Shown here: piece by piece, positions 1-5,299 of the stretch
Layout: each line of letters opens with the position of its first letter
Numbering within the stretch: the first letter of the stretch is position 1
Assembly: GCA_025999935.1 (NCBI GenBank)
Contig: BNXY01000094.1
Location: 1-5,830 of the forward strand
Source of the DNA: Bacteroidia bacterium
Lineage (GTDB): Bacteria > Bacteroidota > Bacteroidia > Bacteroidales > Azobacteroidaceae
DNA: 5,830 nucleotides
Reading direction: 5' to 3'
The notes under the pieces: generated by a model
Seen by the model: only the letters and a program-made list of their open reading frames with translations
Told to the model about the DNA's origin: nothing
Databases searched by the model: none
Program-made: the position numbers and the translations under genes

Positions 1-141
1 GTCAAACAAAAGGTATCCGGCGGATTCCGATCGAATAAGGGTGCGGCGGCCTACGCGGTCATACATTCTATCGCTGATACTGCCAGAAAAAACCAACTTT
101 CTCCTTTTTTGGCATTAAAGTCTGTTGATCAATATACTTGA
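1..141 (+). CDS. IS66-family-like transposase, C-terminal fragment (5' end outside window)
   Basis: Frame 1 on the plus strand is open from the window edge to TGA at 139-141 and encodes 46 residues. It reads VKQKVSGGFRSNKGAAAYAV and continues with HSIADTARKNQLSPFLALKS. The block SGGFRS, then G-A, a YA pair and a short helix ending in an S/T-A-x-K-N run, is the C-terminal signature of many IS66-type DDE transposases just after the catalytic glutamate region. It is the only gene on the plus strand and runs toward the array. Base composition is more GC-rich than the neighbouring genes, as expected for a mobile element. The family is called from memory of the motif and could be a related DDE family. 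Whether the full gene is intact cannot be seen. Confidence 0.6.
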   Translation, partial: VKQKVSGGFRSNKGAAAYAVIHSIADTARKNQLSPFLALKSVDQYT

Positions 142-154
142 TTATTGAACAGAC
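120..154 (+). other. Stem-loop across the transposase stop codon
   Basis: GTCTGTT (120-126) pairs perfectly with AACAGAC (148-154). CAATA (130-134) pairs with TATTG (143-147). This leaves a 3-base bulge and an 8-base loop that contains the TGA stop. There is no run of T after the stem, so a classical intrinsic terminator is not supported. It may protect the transposase mRNA end, block read-through, or be part of the subterminal end structure of the element. Confidence 0.4.
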
Positions 155-178
155 CTGAGTAGTTACGGGACAGGTATG

Positions 179-210
179 AAAATTTATAAAATATGTTTTT
201 GTGAAATTAA
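179..210 (-). repeat. Leader repeat copy 1 (5' half only)
   Basis: The plus-strand core AAAATTTATAAAATATG followed by TTTTTG (179-201) is identical to the core of copies 3 and 6. The next bases, TGAAATTAA, match copy 6 (TAAAATTAA) with one change. The half that would carry the ribosome-binding site and start codon is missing. At that side the sequence changes into the IS66-like end at 166, so the gene this leader once served has been cut off or displaced. It lies just downstream of the Imm11-like gene ending at 230. Confidence 0.75.
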
Positions 211-229
211 TGTCTTTTGTTAATCAAAA

Positions 230-769
230 CTACCATTCTTCAATTGGACGGAACTGCACACCTGTCGGATTTTCCGCCATAATCGCATCTACAACGGATT
301 TATGAAATACCTCATTAGAAAGGGCTTCTCGTAATCTGAACACAAGGCGTTTTTCTAACGGTATCTTTTTCAAGGCTTCCCTGTCTAAAACAAATTGGCG
401 AATACTATATACACGATATTTATATTCATATTCCGATTTTTCCTTATCCATTGCCTCTATTTTGTTATCCACAGTTAAGGAGTAATATTTTTCCGTAATG
501 TTCTTTTGCTTTCCAACCCATTTTGTGTCAGTCAGTTTTATATAATCAAGTTTCAAACCAATGAGTACATCGGCAATTTTTTGCTTAATAAAATAGTCCG
601 CACCCTCCAACAAATCTGCCATAACAGGTTTTCGGGGAATGGGGTCATTAAATGCTATTTCTATCAACGTTGGATTAATTTCGGCGGGTTCATACCCTAC
701 TTCTTTAATTAACGGATAAGTTTGGTCGTCTTTACTATCAATCAAATAATAATCAAATTCGTTTTCCAT
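230..769 (-). CDS. Imm11-like (DUF1629-type) immunity protein, copy A
   Basis: This 179-residue cytoplasmic protein has no signal peptide or membrane segment. Its pattern fits the Imm11/DUF1629 group of polymorphic-toxin immunity proteins. It shows MADLL near residue 50, a helical middle, I-P-x-E-x-R-x-V-F-x-L near 137-147 and a C-terminal signature HKSVVDAIMAENPTGVQFRP ending in EW. The neighbour at 810-1421 carries the same signature in diverged form, so the two are distant paralogues. Such proteins normally bind and neutralise a cognate secreted toxin, but no toxin is visible here, so the gene looks like an orphan immunity gene. The ATG is set by AGGAG eight bases upstream, supplied by leader repeat copy 2. 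The first codons (MENE) are shared base for base with the RhuM pseudogene at 1919. The family call comes from motif recognition and the toxin target is unknown. Confidence 0.65.
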   Translation of the reverse strand: MENEFDYYLIDSKDDQTYPLIKEVGYEPAEINPTLIEIAFNDPIPRKPVMADLLEGADYFIKQKIADVLIGLKLDYIKLTDTKWVGKQKNITEKYYSLTVDNKIEAMDKEKSEYEYKYRVYSIRQFVLDREALKKIPLEKRLVFRLREALSNEVFHKSVVDAIMAENPTGVQFRPIEEW

Positions 770-809
770 TTTTTATTCTCCTTTTAATTTAAAATTTTAA
801 TCAAACTGA
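770..809 (-). repeat. Leader repeat copy 2 (with internal deletion) and RBS of Imm11-like copy A
   Basis: On the plus strand, TTTTATTCTCC followed by TTTTAATTTAAAATTTT matches the start-codon half of copies 3 and 5. The sequence then jumps to TAATCAAAC, the distal flank also seen after copy 6 (TTAATCAAC) and copy 1 (TTAATCAAAAC). The middle block ATAAAATATGTTTTTG is absent, consistent with deletion between short AT-rich matches. The AGGAG (minus strand, 778-782) sits eight bases before the ATG at 769. Confidence 0.7.
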
Positions 810-1421
810 TTACCTGAACATTGCGTTGTTGTCCCATTCCGAAACTTTCCAAAAGCGCATTCCTGTCAGGTTTTCGGCTTGTATGGCTTCGTAAATGCTT
901 TGGTGAACGATTTTCATTGACGGTTTTTCTGTCAATACAAACACTTTCCGTTGTTCAAACGGAATGTCGGCAAGCAGTTTTTCGTTGAGGGAAAAACGCT
1001 GTAAATTGCGTATTTTCCCAAAACTGTTTGGTTCGCTGCCTTCATAATTGCTTGTGTCAATGGCTTGCAGACGGTTGTAAAAATGAATGGCGTAATGTCC
1101 GCTCAACGTTTCCTTTTTGTTGCTTGTAATCTCAATGGGAATAAACTGAATGCCGCCAATAGTTAGCGTTTCAAACAGCGTTTTCAGTTTTTCGCTACAG
1201 GCAAGCTGTGACGCCAGCATAAGCAGGTCTGCCATTTCGTACTGATTTGGATACGGTTCGTCAAAAATAATTTTGAGCGGCAATTCCAAAGTTTTTTCGT
1301 CTATTGGTTCTGCTTCCAGAAAAGCGGAAAAATCGGTTGCGCCCCACGCCAAAAGCGGGTGGTTGTTCGCTCCGTCTATGTTCATTACATAGTACTCGTT
1401 GTCGAATTTGTTTGTGTTCAT
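810..1421 (-). CDS. Imm11-like (DUF1629-type) immunity protein, copy B
   Basis: This 203-residue soluble protein is related to the product at 230-769. Shared blocks are MADLL near residue 63, I-P-F-E-Q-R-K-V-F-V-L near 153-163 and the end block HQSIYEAIQAENLTGMRF followed by a W. In DUF1629/Imm11 proteins the pattern T-G-[MIV]-x-F near the C-terminus is typical. Eight or nine extra residues (DNNAMFR and flank) follow the tryptophan that ends copy A. The proposed role is neutralising a contact-delivered or secreted toxin of another strain. No toxin gene is adjacent, so it is probably an orphan. The start at 1421 is fixed by AGGAG nine bases upstream inside leader repeat copy 3. It is more GC-rich than copy A, which suggests a separate origin rather than recent duplication. 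Confidence 0.65.
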   Translation of the reverse strand: MNTNKFDNEYYVMNIDGANNHPLLAWGATDFSAFLEAEPIDEKTLELPLKIIFDEPYPNQYEMADLLMLASQLACSEKLKTLFETLTIGGIQFIPIEITSNKKETLSGHYAIHFYNRLQAIDTSNYEGSEPNSFGKIRNLQRFSLNEKLLADIPFEQRKVFVLTEKPSMKIVHQSIYEAIQAENLTGMRFWKVSEWDNNAMFR

Positions 1422-1465
1422 TTTTTTATTCTCCTTTAATTTAAAATTTATAAAATATGTTTTTG
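1422..1465 (-). repeat. Leader repeat copy 3 and RBS of Imm11-like copy B
   Basis: This is a full-length copy. From the start codon outward it is identical to copy 5 for about 43 bases, apart from one extra T in the T-run of copy 5. Components on the minus strand are a T-rich/A-rich core (CAAAAACATATTTTATAAAT), then TTTTAAATTAA, then AGGAG, then a nine-base A-rich spacer to ATG. It lies 20 bases after the end of the RhuM pseudogene. Confidence 0.85.
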
Positions 1466-1485
1466 TTGTTTTATTTATTTACCAC

Positions 1486-1919
1486 TCAATATTTTTGAGA
1501 TAATTGTTTAATTGCACAGTCGAAATCGCTTTCCAACTGCCGCATTTCGCGTTGTCGATAAACTTCAAACTCTTTCTCAGCTTTTTCCATTGCTTGTGTG
1601 TGCGAGATTTTGCCTGAATTTGTCAATAGTTTTCGTTTGTTGTGTAAAATTCAAGGTTGTAATGGTCGATTTCACGACGTACCTGACGATTGCCTTCGGT
1701 TTGAACTAACAAGAATTTCTTGTGAGTTGCCTCGTCAAACAGTTCGCCGTCTTGAATAATTCCATCAATATGCTGACTTACATTCTGTTGCGTAGTGTCG
1801 TAAATTTCAGCCAACTGCTTTTGCGTCAGCCAAAGGTCTTTGTCCACAAAGCGCACAGACACATTTGTTATGCCGTTGTCGTCTTGATATAGAATGATTT
1901 TATTTTCTTCGTTTTCCAT
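1486..1919 (-). pseudogene. RhuM-family DNA-binding protein gene with large internal deletion and frameshift
   Basis: Residues 1-80 or so match the N-terminus of RhuM-family proteins. They show an IILYQDD start, a helix-turn-helix WLTQKQLAEIYDTTQQNVSQHI, then the conserved KKFLLVQTEGNRQVRREIDH and YNL. The open frame ends at 1623 after only 98 codons; intact family members are roughly 300-350 residues. A different frame of the same strand then resumes the family's C-terminus. It reads RKLLTNSGKISHTQAMEKAE, continues with EFEVYRQREMRQLESDFD and ends at TGA 1486-1488. The join lies near 1646-1655, so about 200 middle codons have been lost along with the reading frame. The 98-residue product could still be made and retains the HTH. 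The start is set by AGGAG in leader repeat copy 4, eight bases before ATG. Confidence 0.8.
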
Positions 1920-1955
1920 TTTACAATCTCCTGTAATTTATAAAATATGTTTTTG
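1920..1955 (-). repeat. Leader repeat copy 4 (short form) and RBS of the RhuM pseudogene
   Basis: Core AATTTATAAAATATG plus TTTTTG (1935-1955) is identical to the other copies. Compared with copy 6, seven bases (AAAATTT) are missing between two AATTT words, a typical slippage deletion. Minus-strand AGGAG (1928-1932) is eight bases from ATG. The repeat begins only four bases after the stop codon of the Bro-N gene. Confidence 0.8.
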
Positions 1956-1959
1956 TTAA

Positions 1960-2811
1960 TTATTTTTCATCAATAAATAAATTATTGTTACTCAACGCTT
2001 TGGGTTTTTGAGATTCGGGCAAATAGTTTTCTTCGGACACAACGCTTTCGCCTGTTTTCAGTTCCAATGCCTTGCGGGCATCGCCTGCAATTTTTCCACC
2101 CTGGCGAGCGGCTTTTTTGTTTTCCGACAATCCTTCGGGATTTTGTGTGCGGACTATCGCCGTAGTTGATGCCTCGCCGAGCATCGAAAAAATCAGTTCA
2201 AGGTCGTTGAAATGGTCGCGCAAATTCTGACTTTTCAAACCTTTAACCTCTTTGTATTCAGAGGGCGTAAGTCCAAAAGTCGCTTTTGAGATTTCGGCAG
2301 TAAGAATAGAATACTCTACTTTTTCCTTTATTCCGTGCGCTTTCCATTCGTCCGTCAGTTCCTCTCTGATAGCAATGCTGCGCATACGTTTTTCAATCCA
2401 GTCGTCCGGATAACCTTTGAGTTTGTAGAGTTCGCGGGTGCGTTGCGTGGCAATTTCGGGATTTTCGATTTCTTCAAGCCGCTCGCTGCCCACCTGCGCC
2501 AACCAACGCTTAAACGGCTCTGCCTTTGGCGAAGGAATGGACTGAATGATACGGAAAATGCCTTTTACATCGGCGGCTTGAATTTTGCGTTTTTTCCCAT
2601 CTGCGGCTATCATTTCAAGGGGGGTACAAATTGTACCCCAGTTGAGTTTCAGTTGCTCATCACGGCTAAGCATTCGCTTGACATATTGCTTGACATCTGC
2701 ACTGTCAGTCAATATTTCTACAACGTCCTGTACGGAAAAATACCATTTTTCCTCTGTCTCGCTCCAAGTGGTGCGGACTTGTTTGCTTTCAAAAAGTTTT
2801 ATATTGCTCAT
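1960..2811 (-). CDS. Bro-N domain (phage antirepressor-like) protein
   Basis: This 283-residue soluble protein has an N-terminal Bro-N-type domain at about residues 1-110. Visible motifs are KLFESKQVRTTW, EEKWYFSVQDVVEILTDSAD, NWGTICTPLEMIAADGKKRK and RIIQSIPSPKAEPFKRWLAQ. The middle (120-210) has the family block GYPDDWIEKRMRSIAIREEL. The C-terminus carries QGGKIAGDARKALELKTGE, a glycine/alanine-rich stretch usual in the long Bacteroidota members. Bro-N proteins of phages and mobile elements bind DNA and act as antirepressors or transcriptional regulators; the target of this subgroup is not established. It lies 43 bases downstream of the Fic gene in the same direction and is probably cotranscribed with it. 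Unlike most genes here it has no AGGAG. Its start is preceded by an AT-rich hairpin arm. The length looks complete. Confidence 0.8.
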   Translation of the reverse strand: MSNIKLFESKQVRTTWSETEEKWYFSVQDVVEILTDSADVKQYVKRMLSRDEQLKLNWGTICTPLEMIAADGKKRKIQAADVKGIFRIIQSIPSPKAEPFKRWLAQVGSERLEEIENPEIATQRTRELYKLKGYPDDWIEKRMRSIAIREELTDEWKAHGIKEKVEYSILTAEISKATFGLTPSEYKEVKGLKSQNLRDHFNDLELIFSMLGEASTTAIVRTQNPEGLSENKKAARQGGKIAGDARKALELKTGESVVSEENYLPESQKPKALSNNNLFIDEK

Positions 2812-2816
2812 ATATA

Positions 2817-2858
2817 TTAAAGTTTATTTTTTTCCCCTTTCGGGCGGTTAAACTTTAA
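2817..2858 (-). promoter_or_regulatory. Nested inverted repeat between Fic and Bro-N genes
   Basis: TTAAAGTTTA (2817-2826) and TAAACTTTAA (2849-2858) form a perfect 10-bp inverted repeat with a 22-base interior. On the minus-strand transcript the interior contains CCC-GAAA-GGG, a small stem with a GNRA-type tetraloop. The outer stem begins within the last codons and stop of fic and ends five bases before the Bro-N ATG. It therefore covers the place where a ribosome would bind. It could lower Bro-N translation, stabilise the upstream fic message, or be a leaky terminator. There is an A-run inside, but no U-run after the stem on the transcript. Confidence 0.55.
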
Positions 2859-3733
2859 ATTTCTTGTCCGATACTCCACGTTTGTTGCAAACGAAACGCA
2901 GGAATGGTTTGACGTTTGGCGGAATTTAACAGCGTTGTAAGCGAGCGGCTTTGTCCTTTGGCATATTGCGAAAGCGTAACTATCTCATTTCCTTTAAGAT
3001 AGGCAATGCGTTTGTACAGCGACTCAATCAATGCCAATGCCAAATGATTGTCAAAATCGTTCAGTTTTCTATTTCTCTGATAATCAGCAAAATATGGATA
3101 ATACTCCTTGCGTTTGTCGCTATTTTGAATAATCACAGGCGGGTAACCGTAATCTGTAAGTTGTTGATTGATAAGCACTCTGCCCATACGTCCGTTGCCG
3201 TCGCAAAAAGGGTGAATATATTCAAATTCGAGGTGAAAATGCGCAATTTTTTCCACAAAATAAGAAACATCATTGGCGAGATAGTCGTAAATCAGGGCGT
3301 CGAGCATTGTGCCGACAAGTTCGGGCGGCGGTGCAATATGCGTTCCAACTCGCACATATTCGCCTTTTTGCCGCAGCCGTCCCGCAAAATTGTCGTTAAT
3401 ATTCGTCAGCAACAAGCCGTGCAAATGTTCTATGTTTTTGATAGAAAGTTCGTAATGCGGGTTTTGCCACAAAAATTTAATCACGCGGGAAAGATTTTTC
3501 GCCTCAAAAATTTCACGCACCGAAACGGCAGTTGCCAGCGGCTGTTCCATAATGATTTTTGCCGTATCGTCGAGCGTCAGAGACGAATTTTCAATGGCAT
3601 TGGAATTATACACCATTTCGGGCAGTTCCGCCTCTGCAATCATCAGCAGCAACTCGTTTTTATCGCTTTTCAGTTGCTCGTATTTCGCTTTCAAACTGCG
3701 AATCAGTTCTTTTTTTCTGTTGTTTATAGCCAT
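2855..3733 (-). CDS. Fic family protein, probable autoinhibited AMP-transferase (class II)
   Basis: This 292-residue cytoplasmic enzyme is predicted to transfer AMP (or another nucleotide part) from NTP to a hydroxyl side chain of a target protein. The Fic core motif HPFCDGNGRMGR is at residues 174-185. It has the catalytic His174, the metal-binding Asp178 and the Asn/Arg anion-hole residues intact. An inhibitory helix motif SNAIEN (44-49; pattern [S/T]xxxE[G/N], Glu48) lies N-terminal, which defines class II Fic proteins kept silent until relieved. The flap/target-docking segment GRLRQKGEYVRVGTHIAPPP spans about 118-137. Residues 250-292 (TLSQYAKGQSRSLTTLLNSA then a basic tail) resemble a small helix-turn-helix/wing that may bind DNA. 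It heads a likely two-gene unit with the Bro-N gene. It has a clear Bacteroidota promoter overlapping a palindrome and no strong ribosome-binding site. The target protein is unknown. Confidence 0.9.
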   Translation of the reverse strand: MAINNRKKELIRSLKAKYEQLKSDKNELLLMIAEAELPEMVYNSNAIENSSLTLDDTAKIIMEQPLATAVSVREIFEAKNLSRVIKFLWQNPHYELSIKNIEHLHGLLLTNINDNFAGRLRQKGEYVRVGTHIAPPPELVGTMLDALIYDYLANDVSYFVEKIAHFHLEFEYIHPFCDGNGRMGRVLINQQLTDYGYPPVIIQNSDKRKEYYPYFADYQRNRKLNDFDNHLALALIESLYKRIAYLKGNEIVTLSQYAKGQSRSLTTLLNSAKRQTIPAFRLQQTWSIGQEI

Positions 3734-3748
3734 AATTTTTTACTATTA

Positions 3749-3781
3749 AATTCACGCAAAATTACAATATTTTCGTGAATT
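3749..3781. promoter_or_regulatory. Palindromic candidate operator across the fic promoter
   Basis: AATTCACG (3749-3756) and CGTGAATT (3774-3781) form a perfect 8-bp inverted repeat with a 17-base centre. One arm lies in the spacer between the -33 and -7 boxes. The other lies just downstream of the -7 box, so a bound dimer would block polymerase. A third half-site, TTCACG (3803-3808), lies further upstream. The likely binder is a local regulator: the putative HTH of Fic itself, the Bro-N protein or the RhuM/PLD protein. Which one is inference. Confidence 0.55.
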
Positions 3782-3787
3782 GTCAAA
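3757..3787 (-). promoter_or_regulatory. Bacteroidota-type promoter of the Fic gene
   Basis: On the minus strand, TTTG (plus 3784-3787) is followed by exactly 19 bases and then TAATTTTG (plus 3757-3764). This matches the -33 TTTG / -7 TAnnTTTG consensus of the Bacteroidota primary sigma factor at every position. Transcription would start about 15-20 bases before the fic ATG at 3733, giving a very short leader. Confidence 0.75.
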
Positions 3788-3814
3788 ATATTTTGAGGGG
3801 TGTTCACGTTTCTT

Positions 3815-3884
3815 GCACGCTGATAACACGGATTTAACAGATTTGCGCAGATTTCTTTTGCCACAACTTGCAAAGTCGCACCAA
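3815..3884. repeat. Short intergenic repeats downstream of the RhuM/PLD gene
   Basis: The 187-base gap 3734-3920 holds no gene. Besides the fic promoter it carries GCACGCTGATAACACGGATT followed by TAACAGATTTGCGCAGATTT. In this stretch GATTT recurs at 3831, 3840 and 3850. From memory, this resembles a dispersed intergenic repeat of Bacteroidota with the theme ATCCGTGTTATCAGCGTG on the other strand. An imperfect palindrome centred on ACTTGCAAAGT (3867-3877) follows. No T-run terminator is evident. Confidence 0.35.
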
Positions 3885-3920
3885 AGAGAAAGAAATTAGA
3901 AGATTAACATTTCGTTTTCA

Positions 3921-4805
3921 TCAAATATTTTTCAACAATTTCTCTGCCGACATTTCCATTTTGGAAAAGGCAAACAGTTTTTTGCCCAAATCTTTTAATG
4001 ATGCGCCTATATGATATAACTCGTTGTCTATTAATAGAAAACGGTCGTGAATGTTTTGTTTTTTTTCAATGAAGATTTCAGGATATTGGGCATTATGCCT
4101 GTCCAAATCAAGTTGCAGTTGAGCAGAAATTTTTGCGGTGTAAATGGCGGCTTTTACGCCTGCATTTCGTTTCGACAGAAAAATTAATACGCTTTCATCT
4201 AAATAGTTATCAATCAAAATCACTCGTTTTGTGGCTGACTTTATCAGGTCGGCAATAAAAATATAGGCATCAAAAATTTGTCCGTCATAAAACACGCCTT
4301 CAACGGGCGGTAAATTTGTGCGAACAAAAAAATCAATTTGTTTTTGCTGTTCCAATAATTTTTGTTCGTGCTGAAACAGTTTATTATCAACCTGTTCAAA
4401 TCGCTGATTTATGGCATAACCTTTTAGAATATACTCCTTTAAGACGCGGTTTGCCCATCGCCTGAACGTAGTTGCATTGATAGAATTTACCCGATAACCA
4501 ACCGAAAGTATTGCATCAAGATTATAAATTTTCACTTGCTGAATTTGCATTTTCCCCGCAATAGCCCCGTGAATAGTGGCTAGTTCCAAAATGGAACATA
4601 CCTCTTTTTCGTCTAATTCGCCTGGCTTAAAGATATTGCCCAAATGTTTGGTAATGGCAGGACGTTGAGTGCCGAACAGCAAAGCGATTTGGTCTTGCGT
4701 CAGCCAAACAGTTTCATTTTCAACCCGAACCTCTAACTGAATGGCGTTATCGGGCTGATAAAGAATGATTTCGTTTTTATTACTTGCTGCAATGTTTGTT
4801 GTCAT
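3921..4805 (-). CDS. RhuM-like DNA-binding protein with C-terminal PLD-like domain
   Basis: This is a 294-residue soluble protein. Residues 10-125 match the RhuM N-terminus: IILYQPDNAIQLEVRVE, an HTH (VWLTQDQIALLFGTQRPAIT, 33-52), then QQVKIYNLDAILSVGYRVNS and FRRWANRVLKEYILKGYAIN. Residues 133-160 are a short Q/E/K-rich helix, probably a coiled coil. Residues 170-275 contain YDGQIFDAYIFIADLIKSA, RVILIDNYLDESVLIFLSKR and NIHDRFLLID, which fit a phospholipase D-like fold. Only one HKD-like motif is present and it reads His253-x-Arg255. The usual lysine is replaced, so nuclease activity is doubtful. Relatives are often annotated as DNA-binding proteins near type I restriction systems; none is visible here. 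The start is fixed by AGGAG nine bases upstream in leader repeat copy 5. It may be a regulator or a defence protein. Confidence 0.75.
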   Translation of the reverse strand: MTTNIAASNKNEIILYQPDNAIQLEVRVENETVWLTQDQIALLFGTQRPAITKHLGNIFKPGELDEKEVCSILELATIHGAIAGKMQIQQVKIYNLDAILSVGYRVNSINATTFRRWANRVLKEYILKGYAINQRFEQVDNKLFQHEQKLLEQQKQIDFFVRTNLPPVEGVFYDGQIFDAYIFIADLIKSATKRVILIDNYLDESVLIFLSKRNAGVKAAIYTAKISAQLQLDLDRHNAQYPEIFIEKKQNIHDRFLLIDNELYHIGASLKDLGKKLFAFSKMEMSAEKLLKNI

Positions 4806-4850
4806 TTTTTTATTCTCCTTTAATTTAAAATTTATAAAATATGTTTTTTG
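4806..4850 (-). repeat. Leader repeat copy 5 and RBS of the RhuM/PLD gene
   Basis: This full-length copy is nearly identical to copy 3 (one extra T). AGGAG on the minus strand (4815-4819) lies nine bases before the ATG at 4805. The upstream TPR-like gene runs into this copy: its last codons and its TAA stop (4832-4834) are read from the repeat core. Confidence 0.85.
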
Positions 4851-5299
4851 TCTTTCAATTTCTTTTGTTTCTTATAAAACACCAAATACTTGGCATCTTC
4901 ATCTTCAAAATATCGGTAATGATTTTTTCCAGATTGTCTTACCGCCTCACAAAACATTTTATATGCCTCTTCTAATGCGCCGGTATCAAATTTATACATT
5001 CCAATATTAAATTCAATATCACCGTCAAAAGAATGATTTATATTATTGTCCTCAATCATACGATTAAGCCATTTTTTTGCTAATTCAAAATCTTTTACAA
5101 TATCTTTAGCCAATAAATACCCATGCTTGGCTGTATTATATGCCTCAGAACAATTTGTTTTTGGTTCAGGATATAAGCCCCATGCTTTATCCATTAATTT
5201 TAACATTTCATCAAAATTATTTTCTTCCAATTTTTCTTCCGCTAAATTTTCCAATTCATCGATTTTGTCCTGTAATTTTCCTTCCAATACTTTTGCCAT
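4832..5299 (-). CDS. TPR-like protein, probable polymorphic-toxin immunity protein
   Basis: This 155-residue, charged, all-helical cytoplasmic protein starts MAKVLEGKLQDKIDEL. Helical hairpins with TPR spacing are visible: NFDEMLKLMDKAWGLYPEPK (29-47), KDFELAKKWLNRMIE (69-83) and GALEEAYKMFCEAVRQSG (107-124). The end motif YRYFEDEDAKYLVFYK (128-143) and the W-x-L-Y-P-x-P-K motif recall a TPR-like family often found beside Rhs or other polymorphic toxins as immunity protein. That association is from memory and no toxin is seen here. I reject the 18-codon upstream extension because it is read from the leader repeat. AGGAG six bases before ATG 5299 (leader copy 6) sets the start. The C-terminus KKHIL and stop are encoded by leader repeat copy 5, so the native end may have been replaced. 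Confidence 0.6.
   Translation of the reverse strand: MAKVLEGKLQDKIDELENLAEEKLEENNFDEMLKLMDKAWGLYPEPKTNCSEAYNTAKHGYLLAKDIVKDFELAKKWLNRMIEDNNINHSFDGDIEFNIGMYKFDTGALEEAYKMFCEAVRQSGKNHYRYFEDEDAKYLVFYKKQKKLKDKKHIL

Larger units (their letters stand above)
1..166 (+). mobile_element. Right end of an IS66-like insertion sequence (left part outside window)
   Basis: The stretch holds the last codons of a transposase and then about 25 bases of non-coding DNA. It ends at or near CTGAGTAGTTAC (155-166), whose reverse complement starts GTAACTACTCAG. IS66-family elements commonly begin and end with GTAA/TTAC, so the outer end is placed at 166. The eight bases at 167-174 (GGGACAGG) would then be one copy of the 8-bp target duplication typical of the family. 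This cannot be tested because the other end is outside the window. The end sits only 12 bases from the leader-repeat copy at 179, so the element landed in or beside the repeat array. The exact boundary is inferred. Confidence 0.55.

Noticed and set aside
120..154. Intrinsic terminator of the transposase
   Set aside because: The stem is good but no T-run follows on the plus strand, so it is listed only as a stem-loop.
1422..1465. Promoter inside the leader repeat
   Set aside because: In the fuller form (copy 6 type) a TTTG/TTGA-like box and a TATTTTAT box can be found, but the second departs from TAnnTTTG and copy 3 has no TTTG at the right distance. In such AT-rich DNA this is not supportable.
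2335..2820. 161-residue plus-strand ORF opposite the Bro-N gene
   Set aside because: It lies wholly within a convincing Bro-N coding region on the other strand, has no ribosome-binding site and no recognisable motif.
2951..3778. 275-residue plus-strand ORF opposite the Fic gene
   Set aside because: It is antisense to a gene with an intact Fic motif, has a repetitive Phe/Arg/Asn-rich composition typical of shadow frames, and matches no family.
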